NCBI GenBank assembly: GCA_001584585.1
Contig: LSYV01000052.1
Location: 37,752-49,898, forward strand
Direction: 5' to 3'
DNA: 12,147 bases
Origin: Gonium pectorale
Lineage: Eukaryota > Chlorophyta > Chlorophyceae > Chlamydomonadales > Volvocaceae
The translations under genes and the position numbers were made by a program. Positions 8,507-12,147 of the stretch are shown here, in pieces. Each line of letters begins with the position of its first letter. Position 1 is the first letter of the stretch. The notes under the pieces were generated by a model, which was not told where the DNA came from, did not search any database, and saw only the letters and a list, made by a program, of their open reading frames with translations.

Positions 8507-8782
8507 ACGCGCCGCGGGGTGGCGGCACTGACGGGCTGAGCCGCTCCTCTGCAGCCGGCGCTGAAATCCTTGTCGCGCCCCCTTCGCACTGCTGTGCTCG
8601 GTCGCACTGGTGCAATTCAGTTCGTATGTGCCTTCTCGAGGGCCACAGCCGCACAGCTATGCTGCACGGCCTTGGGCTATACACGGATGGCGTACGATGT
8701 CAAGCGGACGTGCGGTACCACGTTGCATTACTGTAGTTGCTCCACCTTGTTTTCCTTGCTTCAAGGCTTCTGTTGCATGTAA
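8507..8782 (+). terminator. Putative 3'UTR and polyadenylation signal of the CenH3 candidate
   Basis: The first TGTAA after the CenH3 stop codon is at 8778-8782, 272 bases downstream. TGTAA is the common polyadenylation signal in chlorophycean algae, and this distance suits their 3'UTR lengths. The cleavage site would be expected 10-20 bases later. The motif is short and may occur by chance. Confidence 0.4.
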
Positions 8783-10511
8783 GTGTGGCTCTTGGTTGCT
8801 CGCTTCCGCAGCCTGCCGATTGGTCTTGGGCTTGCACTGCGCCAGGGGCTACTTTGGGTCAGGTAGTTCATTGCCCATCCTGGACGCGCGCGCATTGTGA
8901 AGGTGTCGCACGACAGCTCACGGGGGCTTAGGAGTGGTAGAAAGCGAGGAACGCCTCCCCAGTGACCCACTAAACATGACGTGTTCCCGGGCAGGAAGGC
9001 CCCGAAAAAACTCTTTGGGCCGGTCTCCCGCCCCGCCCACGCCACAGCCCTGGGCCCGGTGGCTGACGCCACCGTCGGCTGTAGTCGGCGGTCATCCTCT
9101 TTTTCACGGAGATGTTGACAAAAATGGAAACTGGCAGAGATAGAGAGCAAAAAACAATGAGATAATGACGGTTCGCTGAAGGGCGTGTGGCTGCGTGCTG
9201 GGTCCGTGCAGGTGACAGCCGCCGTGTTTCGGGAAGTCTGTCGGTTTGTTGAAGGTTGATCCTTCCACACCTCCTCGGCGTGTACTTGAAACTAGCAACG
9301 CGTTGCCCATTAATTCCAATTTCTTCCAAGTACAACTGTCAGCGCGTGTATCAGCGACAGCGGGCGCAAATCATGTCGCTATACGCCGGCAGAGGCATGT
9401 AGATGTTACATAGCTAACGGCTTAGAGCAGATCTCAAGATCCTTTAGATGCTCAGAAATGGTCAGAATCCTTTCTTGAATGTATTCCTGAACAGCGCATG
9501 AAGAAGGAAGTGGACGGGATTCCGCATGCCCATACCGGTGCCGTGCAGCGGAGTGGTCGACGATGATCCTTGCTTGCGCCGACCCGCGGGTCGCTCACAT
9601 TTGACAGCGTGGGCAGGGGTAACACGGAATGGGAAACGGGGTGGGCAGGGGTGTAGGGGAGATCGTTGATCAGGAGCAGAGTGTGTGTCCGCATAGCATC
9701 CTTCCTTGCACTTGGTTGCCGGGCGCCTTGAGAGCGTTGGTCGGGCTGTCCGTGTGTACCGTCTTGCTTCGTATTGTTGGTCTGGTTGCACGTATGCATA
9801 TGAGCCTGTCGCCGTATGTGCTCGCTCTGATAGTGGCTGGGATGGCACCAGTTTTGAGGCCCATGATGCTATAACACTTAGTACCGGTAGGCAACGGGGC
9901 TGACCAAGGCCTGTACTCTCCCTTGGTTCCCGACGTGGATTCCACGAGTCCGCCAGTCTCCGTATTGCAACGAAGCAACAGTGCAAGTAAGTCCCCTGGC
10001 GACTGGCATACGTTGAGCCCCGATGCCAGTGGCCAAACTTTGCGGACGACGTCACACGAAGTGTTCTGTTGCTGCTACTACACGCGACTGTCCTGTTGTG
10101 TGTGTCCAAAAAAGAAAATTCTGCAGAGGAGGGAGCCAGCCTCTACGGTCATACACACCCGAAGGCGCGACGTTTCCGGTAGGGCGGACGGGTACAATTC
10201 CAGGCATGTGAAGGGCCTGGGCCAGTAGTGGGCCTGCCGCCTGACGTCGCCTGCACCATATGTGGGGGTTCTCCGTACAGTTTTGCCGGACTGCTAGCGC
10301 TGGTGGGCAAGGTGGAGAGCGGTGCGGTGCCCGATGCAGTGGGCCTGCCTGTGCTCGTGTGTGCGGCTGAGCGGTGGCCGGGTGACGGGTACCGGTACCG
10401 GTAACGCAGGGAAGGGGTGGCGCTGACGGTCCTCAGCGCTCTGAAGCCCTGCCACGCTGGCCCTGGCACAGCTTTGCATTTGGGTTAAGAGGCGATCGAC
10501 CTTGCTGTCTT

Positions 10512-10529
10512 GGCGGCGGCGGCGGCGGT
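10512..10529. repeat. Short GGC triplet repeat
   Basis: Five GGC units are followed by GGT, then further GGT/TGGCGG variants to about 10541. The frame is not inside any credible coding region. It is a simple repeat of the kind common in GC-rich algal DNA. Confidence 0.8.
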
Positions 10530-10746
10530 GGTGGTTGGCGGTTTGATGACGGGTTTGCTGCTTTTTGACAAAGGCTGCTTCCGGTAGGCACAACGAAGGG
10601 CCTTGGTCACGGCTTGGGCGCTTTGCTCGAGCAGGACGCAAGAAAAGACCCGTACAACTGCCAACGGTACATTGTACGGCAGTAAAAGCCGGATCTAGAC
10701 ACATACTCGTTGGGCACAACAGTGTCCGCCACAGCCTGCGTACGTT

Positions 10747-10773
10747 GCACCCATGCATGCATGCATGGGGTGC
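10747..10773. repeat. (ATGC)n palindrome with flanking complementary arms
   Basis: CCATGCATGCATGCATGG at 10751-10768 is a perfect 18-base palindrome. The outer bases GCAC and GGTGC extend the symmetry to about 27 bases with one unpaired base. It can form a cruciform or hairpin. It lies close to the point where strand composition changes. Confidence 0.85.
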
Positions 10774-11314
10774 TTCAGGTATTCGGCATTCCAGACGCCC
10801 CAAGTCCACTACGCCCGACGCCCCCAGACGCACCACCCACTAGTCCGCGACACATCTTTGAACGTGCACAGGCATGCGCAATATGCGGCACTCTTGCAAA
10901 CCGCCGTGCCTCAACCCGCATCATCCACCCCTCCCCACCGCGATCCCAGTGTCCCTATACCTGCTCCTGGTCTCCGCATGACAATGCATTTGGTAACTAA
11001 CTCTTACGGTGCGACCTGCTGCATCTCACATGCACTTGAGGCCGCCACCTCCTTGCACCTTGCAATCAGCGGACCCGCCTTGCTGGCGCGCCGTCCTGCG
11101 CGGAAACTGAGGTGTCCACGCCAGCCCCAGGCAGGCCAGCAGGCCAGTTTCTCCTAACCCTGTGCGCACCCCGCACTGCTGGGCGGCGCGGACGTGCAGC
11201 GATGCGGGGCGCGACTTGATCCGCACCGTTCCGGTCGGGTTCGCGACCTTGCATCCCCACTGGCGCCTGCACCACCGGGGGACTCCTGCACCTCCTGCTG
11301 GTTCGGCAGTTGGG

Positions 11315-11510
11315 GCACCGCCCCCACGCAACGCACACCTTGATGGTCTCTTGGAGGGGGCCCGTGCACATTCCTTGCACAAAACGCGCTGACGACAAGC
11401 GCATCCGCGAGGCGCACGGGGCACCACCGCGCCCCCTGCAGACACCTACACGTTGTGCCGTAAGCCCCAGGCACCATTTCCGTGGCATTGGTCCGGCATG
11501 CCCATTACAG
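11315..11510 (-). pseudogene. Degenerate second copy of the RING-finger 3' end
   Basis: This stretch aligns along its length with the RING-encoding end of the neighbouring gene (11563-11755). The clearest block compares GCACCGCCCCCACGCAACGC, continuing through CTTGATG at 11337-11344, with the matching run starting at 11563; I count about 33 of 39 positions alike by eye. The match then continues more weakly through the zinc-binding part. In translation, LSSARFVQGMCTGPLQETIK stands against VSSYPACNKCGAPTVLTKII. The CxxC and CxH residues of a working RING are largely lost. Similarity starts downstream of the intact stop codon, so this is a genomic duplication, not a processed copy. It lies in the same frame as the intact gene with one TGA between them. 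The alignment was done by eye. Confidence 0.55.
11505..11509 (-). terminator. Possible TGTAA polyadenylation signal of the RING gene
   Basis: TTACA on the + strand reads TGTAA on the minus strand, 64 bases after the RING stop codon. It would give a very short 3'UTR for this type of genome, so a more distal signal is equally possible. It lies inside the degenerate RING copy. Confidence 0.25.
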
Positions 11511-11549
11511 CGTCGGGACCCGCCCCGCACCCGCGTGGGGAGCCCGCTA

Positions 11550-11562
11550 CCCCCCCCCCCCC
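11550..11562. repeat. Run of 13 cytosines after the RING stop codon
   Basis: An uninterrupted C run lies 11 bases beyond the RING stop codon, which is a G run on the transcribed minus strand. Long C/G runs are error-prone in sequencing, so its length, and with it the frame downstream on the minus strand, should be treated with care. Confidence 0.9.
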
Positions 11563-11572
11563 GCACCGGCCC

Positions 11573-12147
11573 TCACGCGACGCGCATCTTGATGATCTTT
11601 GTGAGCACCGTGGGCGCGCCGCACTTGTTGCAGGCCGGGTAGGAGGACACCACGTCGGCGGCCGTGGGGCAGCACTCCTCGCACGGGCCGCGGTGGCGGC
11701 ACGTCAGCAGCGCCCAGGAGCTGGTGCGCGTCTCGCACAGCGGGCACGCCAGCAGGCCGGGCCCGCGGCCGGCCGCCGCAGCATCCGACTGCGGCGGTGG
11801 CGTGGCGGCGGTGCCAAAGGGCTGCGGCATGGGCGCGGCGCCCGAAGGCGCCGCCGGAGCCGCGGGCGTGGGGTTCCAGGTGGGGATCGGCAGCGTTGGG
11901 GAGGGGCCCCGCGGGGCCACCGTCGCCGCCGCTAGCGCCTGCGGTGCGGCAGCGGCCGGGGCCGCGGCGGCGGGGGCCGGTGGGTTGCCGCGCATGACGA
12001 TGTTCTTGAAGGACAGGGGCCCTGGGGCGGCAGGCCGCACCGCCACCGGCGCCGGGCCGGGAGCCGGTGCTGGCGCAGCGCCAGGCCGGGATGAGGAGGC
12101 CCCCACGCCCTGGGTCGTCGGAGCCGGCTGCCCGCGCATGTGCTGCT
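11573..12147 (-). CDS. C3HC4 RING-finger protein, 5' end outside the window
   Basis: The frame is open across the right edge; the first ATG inside (12137-12139) is preceded by in-frame Gln and His codons, so this is probably the C-terminal part of a longer protein. Counting from that ATG, 188 residues are seen. Residues 1-128 are a proline/alanine-rich, presumably disordered linker. The last 60 form a RING finger: C132, C135, C147, H149, C153, C156, C170 and C173, with spacing CX2C-X11-CXH-X3-CX2C-X13-CX2C, which fits C3HC4. The protein ends KIIKMRVA. RING domains bind two zinc ions and usually recruit an E2 enzyme, so an E3 ubiquitin ligase role is likely by family; the substrate is unknown. 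A ubiquitin link to the distant BTB gene would be speculation. Coding is supported by strong GC bias and the intact zinc ligands. A decayed copy of the RING follows downstream. Confidence 0.8.
   Translation of the reverse strand, partial: QHMRGQPAPTTQGVGASSSRPGAAPAPAPGPAPVAVRPAAPGPLSFKNIVMRGNPPAPAAAAPAAAAPQALAAATVAPRGPSPTLPIPTWNPTPAAPAAPSGAAPMPQPFGTAATPPPQSDAAAAGRGPGLLACPLCETRTSSWALLTCRHRGPCEECCPTAADVVSSYPACNKCGAPTVLTKIIKMRVA

Larger units (their letters stand above)
8783..11314. other. Unassigned region between CenH3 and RING genes
   Basis: No recognisable gene is seen on either strand. Open frames exist, such as 9462-10109 (minus) and 10294-10836 (minus), but they have no family features and end in unrelated composition. 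Positions 9500-10620 are G/T-rich on the + strand, and from about 10620 to 11160 the + strand becomes A/C-rich. That flip fits opposing untranslated regions of a + transcript and the minus-strand RING gene. Local elements include a GGTGGC/GCCACC hairpin at 9058-9073 and five GGC units at 10512-10526. Confidence 0.45.

Noticed and set aside
9058..9073. Hairpin GGTGGC-TGAC-GCCACC as a bacterial-type terminator
   Set aside because: The context is a eukaryotic genome, there is no T run, and no gene ends just before it.
9462..10109. 215-codon minus-strand frame in the CenH3-RING interval
   Set aside because: No recognisable motif, an irregular composition and location in G/T-skewed DNA make it likely to be chance.
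11080..11314. A third, even weaker copy of the RING end
   Set aside because: Only short scattered matches such as CTTGAT near 11215 could be found, and these are not better than expected in GC-rich DNA.

Overview
The window looks like nuclear DNA of a GC-rich green alga, most likely a chlorophyte of the Chlamydomonas/Volvox kind. The evidence is a multi-exon gene with short GT-AG introns, an intronless BTB/POZ protein with NHL-like repeats of a type I recall as abundant in those algae, alanine/proline-rich low-complexity linkers, and TGTAA polyadenylation-like motifs. No bacterial operon, tRNA, rRNA, CRISPR array or intact transposon is visible. The lineage is inferred from style, not from a database match.

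Layout. Positions 1-1796 hold no gene I can name. A BTB/POZ-NHL protein gene lies at 1963-3648 (+), perhaps with a 5'UTR intron at 1797-1930. Positions 3649-5990 have no convincing gene and are G/T-rich on the + strand up to about 5350. A six-exon histone H3-family gene spans 6091-8506 (+). Its spliced product is 191 residues and has the marks of centromeric histone H3 (CenH3/CENP-A): a long divergent tail, tryptophans in place of H3 aromatics, a loop 1 four residues longer than in H3, and the QEAAEAF motif. Its upstream region carries two facing E2F-like sites, and intron 4 contains a perfect 28-bp hairpin. Positions 8507-11314 hold a putative CenH3 3' end and otherwise unassigned sequence. 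A C3HC4 RING-finger gene runs on the minus strand from the right edge to 11573, 5'-truncated by the window. A decayed second copy of its RING domain lies just downstream (11315-11510, minus).

The three genes are not obviously one pathway. The most interesting object is the CenH3 candidate: it keeps the canonical H3 start through K4 and K9 but loses S10, and its tail has a CDK-type SPxK site and several sumoylation-type sites. The other point to follow is the duplicated RING module, which remains in frame beyond a single stop codon.
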